DNA of 64,000 nt from DAOSXA01 sp964526835. GTDB taxonomy: Bacteria; Zixibacteria; MSB-5A5; GN15; FEB-12. Below, one piece after another: positions 42,478-52,254 of the stretch. Position 1 is the stretch's first letter, and each line of letters starts with the position of its first letter. The notes beneath the pieces were generated by a model, which was not told the origin of the DNA, searched no databases, and worked only from the letters and a program-made list of their open reading frames with translations. The translations under genes were made by a program, and so were the position numbers. The stretch lies in the NCBI GenBank assembly GCA_964526835.1, contig CAZGMK010000004.1:1-64000 (forward strand). The letters run 5' to 3'.

Positions 42478-44420
42478 ACCCGGCCGACGTCGGCCCAATC
42501 CGATCGCAGATGGAGATGTATAAGAAGCTGATGAAACTCGTAACAGTCATATGCCTGTGCCTGCTGGCCGGTCCGGCCCTGGCGGACACGACCGCGGTCA
42601 CATGCGCCCTGCAGGTGGACCAGATATCGCCTGCGGGCGAGCGCGTTGCATTGTATCACGACACAGTCTCGCTGGTGCCCGAAATCGCCAGGACAGGGTT
42701 CGCAGTATCCTTCTCAATCGACATCGAGCTGGCCGACTTTGATTCGACCGCGGCTTCATTCATGGTGCATGTAGTTACGCTCGGGCCGCCGGCAAAAACC
42801 CTGTCGCGGCGATTCCGAGTCGAGTACGGCCTGCCGGCGCTGATCGACTCCATACCGGGGAAGAACTCGGTCTGGTACGCCCTGACTATGACGCCTGTCG
42901 AATCGGCCGATTACGCACTGAACCTGTGCCCCTATGACCATCATAAAAGTGACGGCTTCACATTGCAGCCCACCGCCCACATGGACATCCACTTTCTGCG
43001 CAACTCGCTGGGGGATTTCTATTATGGTGCGGTCAAGGGTGTACTTGAAGCCAGCTACCGTGAGTTTAAGGGAATGTGCTGGTTCAATCTGCCCGGCAAG
43101 TACCATCTGTACCTGTGTCCGTGCCTGATTCCATCAGTGGTATGGGACAAGCGCTTTGGTATGTCCGGCGATCCGACCCGGTCATCGGCTCAGGTGTTGT
43201 TCACCAAGGAAATCAATGCCGTCGACCCGTTCGTCATCAACCACCCGGCCCTGTTGCGAAACTGGGGCTATGCCCCGGCCGTCTTGAGCGAGGGACTGGC
43301 CAATTACGGGTCCTTACCGGAAATCGACATCAAGCGTTTGGGGTCTCAGGGCAAACTTTACGATCTCGAAGAGCTACTCAGGCCCGGACGGTATCGCCTG
43401 CTTGATCCCTTTATCGCCGACCGTTGCGCCGCCGGGTTTGTCAGATTCCTGGTCAACCGGTTCGGTCTGGACCGGCTCCGAGGCGCGTATGAACGGGCTC
43501 ATGATCTTAATCTTGTCGCTGTGATTGAATCTGAATACGGGATGCCGCTGCAGAGCTTGCAGACTGAGTTCCGTACATGGGTCGACACGGTCCGAATCCA
43601 ACCCGCCCGGGTGCTGCAGCAAGCCGACATGGCGGAGGCGATGTTTCGCTACGGGCAGATGCGCGAATATGCAAAGTTCCTCGTCGATCAGGCAAAGCCC
43701 GGAACAGAGACCCGGTTCCTGCCGATCCTGGCCCGAGCCCTCTTCAATGAAGGCGATTACTATGAAGCTCTGGAGTATCAGATGCGCCAGGCTGAGGCTG
43801 ACACGGTCAGCGGGCGCGCCCATTTGGTTCTGGCCACTTACCAGATGGCCGCAGGCGAATACGACTCGGCCAGGCAATCGCTGCTCGCGGCCCGCCGTAT
43901 GGACCCGGATTTCCACGTGACACGGTTCAATCTGGCCCTGAGCTATCTCATCACCGGCGACACCGCTTCCGCCCAGCCACTGCTGGAGGAGCTGATAGTT
44001 CTGCCGCCGCGTACCGCGCCCGTAGCCGAGTCCGCGGTCCTGCTGGCCAACATCCTGCGCCAGTCTTTGTCTCAGGCCGACCAGGAACGAGCCAGGGACC
44101 TCTATCGACAGGCGCAGGCCCTGATGGAACAGGCTCTCGGTCCACAGCCGTATGTCTCGACGTATCATATGTGGGCCGGGTTGGCCGCTATGGGCCAGGG
44201 GCTGTTGCCAACCGCCCGTGACTACCTCGAAATGGCCGCGTTTCTGGAAACGCGTGCGTTCTACCGTGGTATGATCAGCCTCAGCCTGGGACAGCTCTCG
44301 GACTTGCAGGGTGAACACGACCAGGCCCTCCACCATTACCGCGAGGTGCTGTCCGGTCCCTACGCGGCCTATCATCAGGATGAGGCGCGTCGGTTCTCTG
44401 AGGAGCCCTTCAGGCAGTAG
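42474..44420 (+). CDS. Exported peptidase-MA-like protein with TPR repeats
   Basis: 648 residues overlapping the ComB-like stop by 4 bp; an internal ATG at 42510 or 42516 would give a more usual signal peptide (LMKLVTVICLCLLAGPALA). The middle resembles gluzincin 'peptidase MA' domains, with LSEGLANYGSLPE matching the second-helix glutamate motif. No HExxH is found before it (NHPALLRNW instead), so it is probably inactive. Residues about 390-640 are TPR-like helical repeats (YYEALEYQMRQAE, LSYLITGDTASAQPLLEELI). Confidence 0.65.
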   Translation: MNPADVGPIRSQMEMYKKLMKLVTVICLCLLAGPALADTTAVTCALQVDQISPAGERVALYHDTVSLVPEIARTGFAVSFSIDIELADFDSTAASFMVHVVTLGPPAKTLSRRFRVEYGLPALIDSIPGKNSVWYALTMTPVESADYALNLCPYDHHKSDGFTLQPTAHMDIHFLRNSLGDFYYGAVKGVLEASYREFKGMCWFNLPGKYHLYLCPCLIPSVVWDKRFGMSGDPTRSSAQVLFTKEINAVDPFVINHPALLRNWGYAPAVLSEGLANYGSLPEIDIKRLGSQGKLYDLEELLRPGRYRLLDPFIADRCAAGFVRFLVNRFGLDRLRGAYERAHDLNLVAVIESEYGMPLQSLQTEFRTWVDTVRIQPARVLQQADMAEAMFRYGQMREYAKFLVDQAKPGTETRFLPILARALFNEGDYYEALEYQMRQAEADTVSGRAHLVLATYQMAAGEYDSARQSLLAARRMDPDFHVTRFNLALSYLITGDTASAQPLLEELIVLPPRTAPVAESAVLLANILRQSLSQADQERARDLYRQAQALMEQALGPQPYVSTYHMWAGLAAMGQGLLPTARDYLEMAAFLETRAFYRGMISLSLGQLSDLQGEHDQALHHYREVLSGPYAAYHQDEARRFSEEPFRQ

Positions 44421-44425
44421 TCATC

Positions 44426-46498
44426 ATGTTCAGCTTCTTGAACTCGACAGTCCTGTTTGCCGCCGCGGCCGCCCTGATACCGCTGATGATTCACTTGTTT
44501 TCACGGCGGCGGGTGAAGATCGTCGAGTTCTCTTCACTCAAGCATCTCAAGGCAATGCAGAGGCGTCAGGTACGACGTCTGAAGATCCGTCAGTTGCTTC
44601 TGCTCATCCTCAGAATGCTCATAATTCTGATGCTGGTCCTGGCCTTCGCCCGGCCGACCCTCAAGAGTGGCGGTTTCGGGGCTCACGCCTCGGTGGCGGC
44701 GGTGGTCGTTATTGACAACTCCGCCAGCATGAATCGCTATGTCAGCGATGGGAATCTGTTCGAGCTGGCCAAAGACCGAGCCGGCAAGATACTGGAGAAC
44801 TTCAGCGAGTCCGATGCCGTCGCCCTGATCAGTCTGGATCCGACCGGTGGTGCGGAATCACCCGGCGGGTTCAGCACGGCCGCAACCGTGGCGCGCAGTC
44901 TCGAAACTCTGCAGGCCGGTTCTTCATCGGCCGATCTGGGCGGCGGTCTCGATCGGGCCGCACGCCTTCTGAGAGATGCCGCCAGCATCAACAAGGAGCT
45001 GTACCTCATTACCGACCGCCAGCGTCATTCGCTCCCGGAGTCACCGGTGCTGGATGAGACCGACGCCAGACTCATACTCGTCGAGCTGCCACTTGAATCG
45101 GATGATAACTGCGGTGTAACGGCACTGGACTTCGGCGGGCGGCTGATTCTGCCCGGTCATGATTTTGAACTGGTGGCTACGATCAGGAATTACGGTTCAC
45201 AAGATCGTGACGACCTCATCGTATCGCTGTATCTCGATGGTAATCGGGTCGCGCAGACCGACGTGGAGGTCAAGGCGGGATCACAGGCTGTGGCGCGGTT
45301 CAAGCGATCCGTCTCGCGCACCGGTTTCCATTCAGGCCGGGTTGAGCTTTCCGATGATCAGTTTCCCGGTGACAACCGCCGTTGGTTCAGCTTTCACATA
45401 CCGGAGCAGTTCAATCTCCTGGTCCTGGGCGAGGGCGTATCGGCCGAGCTGATCGCCATGGCGCTGGCCCCCAGCGAAGAGATCAACCAGTACTGGTCGG
45501 TCAAACGGGTGGCGCCCGATGAACTGGCAGGAGTTAACTTCCGGGGATACGATGTCATCATCGCCGCTGATGCGCCATCCCTGGGCGAGCCCTATTTCAG
45601 TCGGCTGCGCGATTATGTCCTCACCGGGCGGGCTCTGCTGGTGACATACGGCTCCGCTTCCGAGACCGGCTTCTTCAACACTAACTGGTCCGAACTGACC
45701 GGAGTAACTATCGATGAGCCCTTGCCGGCTCAGGTCAGCCGCGCTGGATACTACACCCTGGCCGGGGCGGAAACCGAGCACTCGATCTTCGAGGTTTTTG
45801 ATTTCAGTGAGGGCCGACTTCCTGAAGTCAAGTTCTACGGCCTGCCGAAGCTGCACGTGCGCGAGGCGACCAGAACACTGATGCGCTTTTCCGGCGACCG
45901 CCCGGCGCTGATCGAGCACCAATACGGCCAGGGTCAGGTTCTGACGCTCACCGGTCCGATCGATCCGCGCTATTCCGATCTGGCCGGCCACGCCTTCTTT
46001 GTCCCCCTGATTACCCGTTCGGTGGAGTACCTTACCGCTCGCCTGTCGCGTTTCGACGTTGACCTGACGGTGGGATCCGCGATCCGACGAAGCCTGCCGC
46101 CTGACGAAACCGTGACCATGCCGTTGGTGCTGACCACCCCTGATTCCGCCGAATTCAAAGTCACGCCCGAAACCTCAAGCGGCCGACTTACCTACCAGCC
46201 GCATCCGGTGGACCAAGCCGGAGTGTACCGGGTCTCGTATCTGGGTCGTGAAGTAGATCGGTTTGCGTTGAATCTGCCGCCGGCCGAGGGCGATCTGGAG
46301 AGAATCGGTCGCGATCAACTGACCGTGGCGATCGGCGCCGAGGAATTCCACACGCTGGATTACGATGATTCGGTGACGGCGTCGGTCGCCCAGCTCCGGT
46401 TCGGGCGGGAGTTATGGACGGTATTTGTGTGGCTGGCGGTGATCTTCATGGCCGCCGAGATGCTGCTTGCCCGTTCCCGTGCCGCTCAGGAGGAGTGA
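44426..46498 (+). CDS. BatA-like membrane protein with von Willebrand A domain
   Basis: 690 residues. The N-terminus is the BatA/TIGR02226 type: two helices around LIPLMIHLFSRRRVKIVEFSSL. A vWA domain follows with a MIDAS motif (VVVIDNSASMNRY). A CARDB-like beta domain (about 235-310) and a glutamine-amidotransferase-like segment come next (YDVIIAADAPSLGEPYFSRL). A C-terminal helix (VFVWLAVIFMAAEMLLA) anchors the tail. Bat proteins are linked to stress tolerance in Bacteroidetes, but the role here is unknown. Confidence 0.8.
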   Translation: MFSFLNSTVLFAAAAALIPLMIHLFSRRRVKIVEFSSLKHLKAMQRRQVRRLKIRQLLLLILRMLIILMLVLAFARPTLKSGGFGAHASVAAVVVIDNSASMNRYVSDGNLFELAKDRAGKILENFSESDAVALISLDPTGGAESPGGFSTAATVARSLETLQAGSSSADLGGGLDRAARLLRDAASINKELYLITDRQRHSLPESPVLDETDARLILVELPLESDDNCGVTALDFGGRLILPGHDFELVATIRNYGSQDRDDLIVSLYLDGNRVAQTDVEVKAGSQAVARFKRSVSRTGFHSGRVELSDDQFPGDNRRWFSFHIPEQFNLLVLGEGVSAELIAMALAPSEEINQYWSVKRVAPDELAGVNFRGYDVIIAADAPSLGEPYFSRLRDYVLTGRALLVTYGSASETGFFNTNWSELTGVTIDEPLPAQVSRAGYYTLAGAETEHSIFEVFDFSEGRLPEVKFYGLPKLHVREATRTLMRFSGDRPALIEHQYGQGQVLTLTGPIDPRYSDLAGHAFFVPLITRSVEYLTARLSRFDVDLTVGSAIRRSLPPDETVTMPLVLTTPDSAEFKVTPETSSGRLTYQPHPVDQAGVYRVSYLGREVDRFALNLPPAEGDLERIGRDQLTVAIGAEEFHTLDYDDSVTASVAQLRFGRELWTVFVWLAVIFMAAEMLLARSRAAQEE

Positions 46499-48384
46499 TG
46501 GCTCTGCTGACCGCCGAACGTATTAGCCGTCGCTTCGGCGACCAGCTCGTTCTCAAGGACGTTTCTTTCACAGTCGTCGCCGGCCAGCGGATCGGTCTGG
46601 TTGGCCGTAATGGCTGCGGCAAGACTACCCTGTTCGACATCATGGCCGAGCGAATGGGAATCGACACCGGCAGCATCAACCGGGCGCGACAATGCCGAAT
46701 CGACTACGCCGAACAGGAACTGACCCCGTACCTCGACCTGACCCTCCACGAATACGTAGCGTCTGCGCGTCCTGAGCTGTCGGCGGCGTGGCGCGACCTC
46801 GAGGAACTGCAGCATCACCTGCAGGACCACCCTGAGGACAGCCGGGCGCTCGAACAACTCGGGCGGATGCAGCATGAATTCGAGGTGTCCGGAGGGTTCG
46901 GTTTCGAGCATGAAGTCAAAACCATCCTGCACGGGCTGGGTTTCTCGGCAGATCGCCACCATGACCGTCTGGCCAACTTCTCCGGAGGCGAACGCAATCG
47001 GGCCGGTCTGGCGCGTGTCCTGGCCGGTAACGGCAACCTGCTGCTGCTCGATGAGCCTACCAACCACCTGGACATCGAGTCGACTCGGTGGCTGGAGGAA
47101 TACCTGCAGCAAACCGAACGAGCCTACATTGTCGTTTCTCACGACCGCGCCTTCCTGCAGGCGACCGTGCACCATGTCTGGGAATTGATCGACGGGCAAC
47201 TGGAGTTCTACACCGGCGGGATCGACAACTATATCCGCGAGCGATCGGAGCGCCGTCGTCTACAGGAGCATCATTACCGTCACCAGCAGGAAGAGATCAA
47301 GCGCATCGAGGAGTTCATCCGACGAAACATGGCCGGCCAGAAGACCAAGCAGGCGCAATCGAAGCTTAAGTACCTCGATCGGATAAAACGTCTGCCTCCA
47401 CCGAGATCACTGGGGCCGGCGCCGAGGATCAGCGTGTCGACCTCCGGGCGATCGTATGCTCATGTTCTGTCAGTGCAGTATCTTACTCTGAGTTACGGCT
47501 CGACACCGCTTCTCGAGAAGACTACTTTCGATCTCTATCGCGGTGACCGAGTCGGACTAATCGGTCGCAACGGGTCCGGCAAGAGTACGCTGCTGAAGGC
47601 GCTGGTCGGTGAGATTGAGCCTGCTGAAGGCAATATCTGTCTCGGCAACAAGGTCGATGTCGCCTATTTCGACCAGGAACTGGCCGACCTCAATCACGAA
47701 CAGACCGTTCTCGATTCACTATGGGAGCTGGACACCCGCGCTTCGATGGGTGAGATACGCTCATTTCTGGCCTATTTCGGCTTCATCGGCGACGATGTTT
47801 TGAAGGTCATAGGGGCCTTGTCGGGGGGCGAAAAGACCAAGTTGTCGCTGGCTCGTCTGCTCTATCATCCGGCCAATTTCATCATATTCGATGAGCCGAC
47901 GAATCACCTGGATATGGACTCGCGCGAGGCCCTGGAGGAAGCCCTGATCCGATTCGAGGGCACTTGCCTGATCGTGAGCCACGACCGCTTCTTCCTCGAC
48001 CGTGTCGTTAACCGAATTCTTCACCTGGACTCCGGCCGCATCAAAGCCTACGACGGCAACTACTCGTATTTCCGCGAGAAGACTCAGGCCGCTTCCGCCC
48101 CGGTGACCGAGGTCAAGCCCAAGAAGTCGAAGGAGGCCTGGCTGGCTTTCAAGGAGAAATCGAAAGAGCGAGGCCGCCTGAAGAAGGAAATCAGAAACAC
48201 TCGAGACACGATTGATCAGCTCGAGCGCAGACTGCACCGGTTGGAAGAGGATATCCGGAGCACTATCCCAGGCGATGACTGGGAGGAGCTTCATTCCGCC
48301 ACGGAAGACAAGGACCGAATCGAGAGGAAGCTCCTGGACCTGTACGCCCGCCTAGAAGAGCTTGAGGAGCTCGACATTGATTAG
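46498..48384 (+). CDS. ABC-F family ATPase
   Basis: 628 residues from the ATG at 46498 (TGATG overlap with the vWA gene, AGGAGG upstream); the longer in-frame start is rejected. Two ABC domains: Walker A GRNGCGKTT and GRNGSGKST, signatures FSGGERNRAGLA and LSGGEKTKLSLA, Walker B LLLDEPTNHLD and IIFDEPTNHLD. The inter-domain linker (SKLKYLDRIKR) and a C-terminal coiled coil (KKEIRNTRDTIDQLERRLHR) are of the Uup/ABC-F type. These proteins act on ribosomes and have no membrane domains. Confidence 0.93.
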   Translation: MALLTAERISRRFGDQLVLKDVSFTVVAGQRIGLVGRNGCGKTTLFDIMAERMGIDTGSINRARQCRIDYAEQELTPYLDLTLHEYVASARPELSAAWRDLEELQHHLQDHPEDSRALEQLGRMQHEFEVSGGFGFEHEVKTILHGLGFSADRHHDRLANFSGGERNRAGLARVLAGNGNLLLLDEPTNHLDIESTRWLEEYLQQTERAYIVVSHDRAFLQATVHHVWELIDGQLEFYTGGIDNYIRERSERRRLQEHHYRHQQEEIKRIEEFIRRNMAGQKTKQAQSKLKYLDRIKRLPPPRSLGPAPRISVSTSGRSYAHVLSVQYLTLSYGSTPLLEKTTFDLYRGDRVGLIGRNGSGKSTLLKALVGEIEPAEGNICLGNKVDVAYFDQELADLNHEQTVLDSLWELDTRASMGEIRSFLAYFGFIGDDVLKVIGALSGGEKTKLSLARLLYHPANFIIFDEPTNHLDMDSREALEEALIRFEGTCLIVSHDRFFLDRVVNRILHLDSGRIKAYDGNYSYFREKTQAASAPVTEVKPKKSKEAWLAFKEKSKERGRLKKEIRNTRDTIDQLERRLHRLEEDIRSTIPGDDWEELHSATEDKDRIERKLLDLYARLEELEELDID

Positions 48385-49003
48385 GCTAATCGCCATTTCT
48401 GCTTCTCCGGTGGAGGGTTCTTCGACCGGGCTCCTGGTGCGGCGCATAGCCGGCAGTTTCATCGAGGCGGCCGGTGGACCCGATCAGGTACGGCCGGTGC
48501 ATGTGAACCTGAACAAGCTCAGGTACATCCCCTGCCAGGCCTGCGGGGAAGCGCCTCAGGAGGGTTGGTGTCTGTTTGAGGACGACCTGACTCCTGTCTT
48601 CAGCGAGTTGGCGGCCGCAGATGCCGTCATAATCGGCAGCCCTGTCTATTTCGACTCGGTTTCGGGTCAGGCGAAGACCTTCATCGATCGCTGCAACTGC
48701 TTCCGGCCGCCCGACTGGCAGAACCGGGACCCGGATCACGACTTCGTCAAACTACTGCCGCGCCAGCGTCCGGGCGCGATGGTTTTGGTCGGGGGCGAGC
48801 GAGGCTGGTTCGAAGGCGCCCGGCGGGTGATCGCCGGCTGGTTTCGCTGGGTGGAGGTTGTCACAGAGGGAGTCTTGGTCTTCCGGACAACGGACTATCG
48901 ATACAAGGGAGCCGCGGCCGATGATCACGAAGCGCTTAAGGAAGCTGACCGGCTCGGCAGGCAATTGGCCCGACGGGCTGCAGACATGAAGGCGCGCCGA
49001 TGA
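48377..49003 (+). CDS. Flavodoxin-fold NAD(P)H-dependent oxidoreductase
   Basis: About 208 residues from the TTG at 48377, which has GAGGAG 7 nt upstream; an earlier TTG at 48362 is poorer. The FMN loop is AISASPVEGSSTGLL. A Cys set (CQACGEAPQEGWC) lies where iron-sulfur flavoproteins bind a cluster, but only three Cys are seen in the motif. GSPVYFDSVSGQAKTFIDR is the typical second FMN segment. It overlaps both neighbours, so it belongs to a tight operon with the ABC-F and methyltransferase genes. Confidence 0.8.
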   Translation: MIRLIAISASPVEGSSTGLLVRRIAGSFIEAAGGPDQVRPVHVNLNKLRYIPCQACGEAPQEGWCLFEDDLTPVFSELAAADAVIIGSPVYFDSVSGQAKTFIDRCNCFRPPDWQNRDPDHDFVKLLPRQRPGAMVLVGGERGWFEGARRVIAGWFRWVEVVTEGVLVFRTTDYRYKGAAADDHEALKEADRLGRQLARRAADMKARR

Positions 49004-49653
49004 GCAACTCGGAACTGGTCGAATACTACCGTCGCCGTGCCCGTGAATACGAGCAGATATATAATCGCGACGACGCCCATCGGCGGGCAGAGCTGGCCGC
49101 GGAAGCTGCGCGTCTGAGAGAACTGTCGCGCGGACGCACGGTACTCGATTTGGCCTGCGGGAGCGGCTGGTGGCTGCCCCACATGGCCGACGCCGAATCC
49201 ATTGTGGCGGCCGATATTTCGATGGAAATGCTGTCGGTGGCGCGAAAAAAGGAACTGCGTCGCCCTGTTCGATTCGTTCAGGCCGATCTGTACCGCGCCC
49301 CGTTTGCTACGGGCTCATTCGACTTGGTGACGGTCGGCTTCTGGCTATCACATCATCCCCGTCAGGATTTCAAGGCCCTTTTCGAGGCGATTTCCGAGCC
49401 GCTGTCCACGGGTGGACAATTCTGGTTGACCGACAACAACCCCCCGGCCGAAGGGGCGACACGCCAGACAGTCCACTACGACAGTCACGGTAACCGATTC
49501 GCCCGCAGATACCTGGACGACGGCAGGCCGTTTGTTATCCTCAAGAACTACTTCACTGAAGACGACCTCGTGACGACATTACGGTCCTTCTTCGTCCTGG
49601 AACGCCTGACCTATGGTGAATGTTACTGGACGGCGGTGTGCAAGCGCCGTTGA
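49000..49653 (+). CDS. SAM-dependent methyltransferase
   Basis: 217 residues with ATGA overlap of the preceding oxidoreductase. The motif I segment is TVLDLACGSGWWLPHMA, followed by IVAADISMEML and DLVTVGFWLSHHPRQ. The N-terminus (VEYYRRRAREYEQIY) is typical of ubiquinone/menaquinone-type methyltransferases. The substrate is unknown. Confidence 0.82.
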   Translation: MSNSELVEYYRRRAREYEQIYNRDDAHRRAELAAEAARLRELSRGRTVLDLACGSGWWLPHMADAESIVAADISMEMLSVARKKELRRPVRFVQADLYRAPFATGSFDLVTVGFWLSHHPRQDFKALFEAISEPLSTGGQFWLTDNNPPAEGATRQTVHYDSHGNRFARRYLDDGRPFVILKNYFTEDDLVTTLRSFFVLERLTYGECYWTAVCKRR

Positions 49654-49672
49654 ATTTACCTGCACATAGGCC

Positions 49673-49700
49673 TTGCCAAAGCCGGTCGATTGCATATATT
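49673..49700 (+). promoter_or_regulatory. Candidate sigma-70 promoter of the rpmE operon
   Basis: TTGCCA (49673-49678), a 16-bp spacer and TATATT (49695-49700) lie about 75 bp before the rpmE start, after the previous gene ends. Confidence 0.5.
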
Positions 49701-49776
49701 TATGGGCTCGGTTGTCCGATAAGACGGATTAGCCGACTGAGTTTGAAAGCAACGGTTACGAATTGAGGTGATACGA

Positions 49777-50001
49777 GTGAAAGCCGGTATTCATCCAGAA
49801 TATCACGAGGTGACCATTACCTGTGCCTGCGGCGCCAGTTATCCGACGCGTTCGACGAAGAAGGATATCAAGGTTGAAATCTGTTCCAACTGCCACCCGT
49901 TCTTCACGGGTAAGCAGAAGCTGATCGACACGGCTGGACGTGTGGAGCGGTTCCGTCGCAAGTACGCCAAGGTCCAGCAGCAACAGAAGAAGAAGTCGTA
50001 G
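49777..50001 (+). CDS. rpmE: 50S ribosomal protein L31 (zinc-binding form)
   Basis: 74 residues from the GTG at 49777, preceded by GAGGTGAT; another GTG at 49768 is possible. The L31 start KAGIHPEYHEVTITCACG and the downstream CSNCHPFFTG give the four Cys of the zinc-binding (C+) type. The tail is Gln/Lys-rich. It heads the conserved order rpmE-DUF1385-prfA-prmC. Confidence 0.96.
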   Translation: MKAGIHPEYHEVTITCACGASYPTRSTKKDIKVEICSNCHPFFTGKQKLIDTAGRVERFRRKYAKVQQQQKKKS

Positions 50002-50119
50002 CTGCGAATCTCATCGAATTCGGCAGGCGGTGCGTATATGAGTTAGAGCGCCGTCTGCCGTTTGCTTGTTCGGCAGGCTCGGCGGAGACGCCGGCGACGA
50101 CACTGAGGAGCCCAGGCCC

Positions 50120-51088
50120 ATGCCCGATATGAATGTCGGAGGACAAGCCGTAATCGAAGGGGTGATGATGCGATCGCCCGACAGGATAGCCACGGCGGTG
50201 CGTACACCCGATGGGCGGATCAAGGTCAAGACCGAGGACTACCTGCCGCTATCCAGGCGCTACAAGATACTCGGGATCCCGATTGTTCGGGGCGCCGTGT
50301 CGTTCATCGAGATGCTTGTATTGGGTATTCGCACACTGAACTTCTCCGCGGACATAGCAATCAAGGAAGAGGAGAAGGCGGAGGCCGAGAAGAAAGGCGA
50401 GGCCTGGGAAGAGAAGCCGACGAAGTCTAATACCCTCATGTTGGGGCTGACGGTCGCATTTGCCCTGGCGCTCGGGATTTTCATATTCTTCTTCCTGCCG
50501 CTTGCAATCTCGAACCTGTTTGGTATCGACCGCAACGCGGTCGGCTTCAACCTGCTGGCCGGAGTGATTCGACTGACCATGTTCGTATTGTATGTCTGGG
50601 GAATCTCGTTTTTCGCAGATTTCAAGAGGATCTTCCAGTACCATGGGGCCGAGCACAAGTCTATCTACGCCTATGAAATGGGCGATGAGCTGACCCCTGA
50701 AAGGGCCGCCCGCCATACGCGCTTCCATCCGCGATGCGGAACCTCATTCATACTGATTGTGGCGTTGATCGCGATGCTGACCTATGCCATATCGGATACG
50801 ATATACGCCCTGGTCGCTGGCCATCCGCCCACGCTCCTTACGCGCTTCGGCCTGCACTTCACCCTGTTACCCCTGGTAGCCGGAGGGTCATATGAACTCC
50901 TGAAGCTGTCGGGCAAGACTCGCGACAACAGAATCACCATGATCCTGATCAAACCGGGGCTCTGGTTGCAGAAGATCACCACGCAGGAGCCCTCGGAAGA
51001 TCAGCTCGAGGTGGGCATCGCCGCCCTGGAAGCGGCCCTGGGTATTACCGACTCCAAGACCGACTCGCAACGAGTCGCCGTTCCCTAG
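50120..51088 (+). CDS. DUF1385 membrane protein
   Basis: 322 residues from the ATG at 50120 (GAGGAG upstream). DUF1385 landmarks are VGGQAVIEGVMMRSPDRIA, IVRGAVSFIEML and YHGAEHKSIYAYE, with HPRCGTSFILIV later. About four to five membrane helices are present. The function is unknown, but the gene is often found between rpmE and prfA, as here. Confidence 0.9.
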   Translation: MPDMNVGGQAVIEGVMMRSPDRIATAVRTPDGRIKVKTEDYLPLSRRYKILGIPIVRGAVSFIEMLVLGIRTLNFSADIAIKEEEKAEAEKKGEAWEEKPTKSNTLMLGLTVAFALALGIFIFFFLPLAISNLFGIDRNAVGFNLLAGVIRLTMFVLYVWGISFFADFKRIFQYHGAEHKSIYAYEMGDELTPERAARHTRFHPRCGTSFILIVALIAMLTYAISDTIYALVAGHPPTLLTRFGLHFTLLPLVAGGSYELLKLSGKTRDNRITMILIKPGLWLQKITTQEPSEDQLEVGIAALEAALGITDSKTDSQRVAVP

Positions 51089-51171
51089 CTACCCACATCC
51101 CTCATTTTTCAACTTGGCCTGCGGGCCGCGTCGCCATAGCATTGAACAACCCGAGGCAGGAAATCGCAGTT

Positions 51172-52254
51172 ATGCTGGAAATCGTTGACAAACTCGAGGA
51201 GCACCTCAGGAATCTGGATTGTCAGATGAGCGACCCGGTAGTGCTCGGCGATCAGGAGAAGCTGATCGAACTCACCCGCGAACGACGTCGGGTCGAGTCG
51301 ATCCTCGAGGCTGGGCGGGAGTACCGCCAGGTGAAACGGGCGATCGATGAGGCTAAGGAGATCATGAAGGGCTCCAGCGAAGAGGACATGATTGCGATGG
51401 CCCGCGAGGAACTCGAAGCTAACGAGGCCCTGCTGGAATCGGCCCGCAGGAAGTTAGAACTGGCTCTGCTGCCGGTCGATCCCAACGAGGACAAGGCAGC
51501 GATCGTTGAAGTACGCGCCGGAACCGGCGGCGATGAAGCCGGATTGTTCGCGGGCGACATTTTTCGGATGTATCAACGTTACGCCGACCGCCGCCAGTGG
51601 AAACTCGAGATCATGAACTCACACCCGGCCAACTCCGGCGGCTTTAAGGAAGTCATCTTTTCGCTCGATGGCGAGCAGGCCTTCGGCAGGATGAAATACG
51701 AATCCGGCGTCCATCGGGTCCAGAGAGTTCCGGAGACCGAGACGCAGGGACGAATTCACACCTCGGCAGTCAGCGTGGCCGTGTTCCCTAAGGCCGAGGA
51801 AGTGGATGTTCAAATCGATCCTAACGATTTGAAGATTGATGTCTACCGATCCAGCGGGCCGGGGGGCCAATCGGTCAATACCACCGATTCGGCGGTGAGA
51901 ATCACGCACCAGCCGACCGGCCTGGTAGTCACCTGCCAGGACGAAAAGTCGCAGATCAAGAACCGCAAGAAGGCCCTGACTGTCCTGCGCTCCCGCCTGT
52001 ATGACCGTATGATGAGCGAGCAGCAGGCTAAGATGGTCGCTGAACGCCGATCGATGGTGTCCACCGGCGACCGTTCGGCCAAGATTCGCACGTATAATTA
52101 CCCGCAATCACGGGTGACCGATCACCGCATCAACCTGACCCTTTACAAGCTCGACCAGGTTCTTAGTGGCGAGGTCGACCTGCTTATCGATGAACTCAGA
52201 CATCACGATCAACAAGAGAAAATGAAGCTGCAGGCGTCCGGAGAAGAGCCATGA
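51172..52254 (+). CDS. prfA: Peptide chain release factor 1
   Basis: Recognises UAA/UAG and triggers peptide release. 360 residues from the ATG at 51172; a TTG at 51142 would add ten residues unlike RF1. The GGQ motif lies in RSSGPGGQSVNTTDSAVRI and the central domain has VRAGTGGDEAGLFAGD. GGQ is methylated by PrmC, encoded two genes downstream. The stop overlaps the next gene (ATGA). Confidence 0.97.
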   Translation: MLEIVDKLEEHLRNLDCQMSDPVVLGDQEKLIELTRERRRVESILEAGREYRQVKRAIDEAKEIMKGSSEEDMIAMAREELEANEALLESARRKLELALLPVDPNEDKAAIVEVRAGTGGDEAGLFAGDIFRMYQRYADRRQWKLEIMNSHPANSGGFKEVIFSLDGEQAFGRMKYESGVHRVQRVPETETQGRIHTSAVSVAVFPKAEEVDVQIDPNDLKIDVYRSSGPGGQSVNTTDSAVRITHQPTGLVVTCQDEKSQIKNRKKALTVLRSRLYDRMMSEQQAKMVAERRSMVSTGDRSAKIRTYNYPQSRVTDHRINLTLYKLDQVLSGEVDLLIDELRHHDQQEKMKLQASGEEP

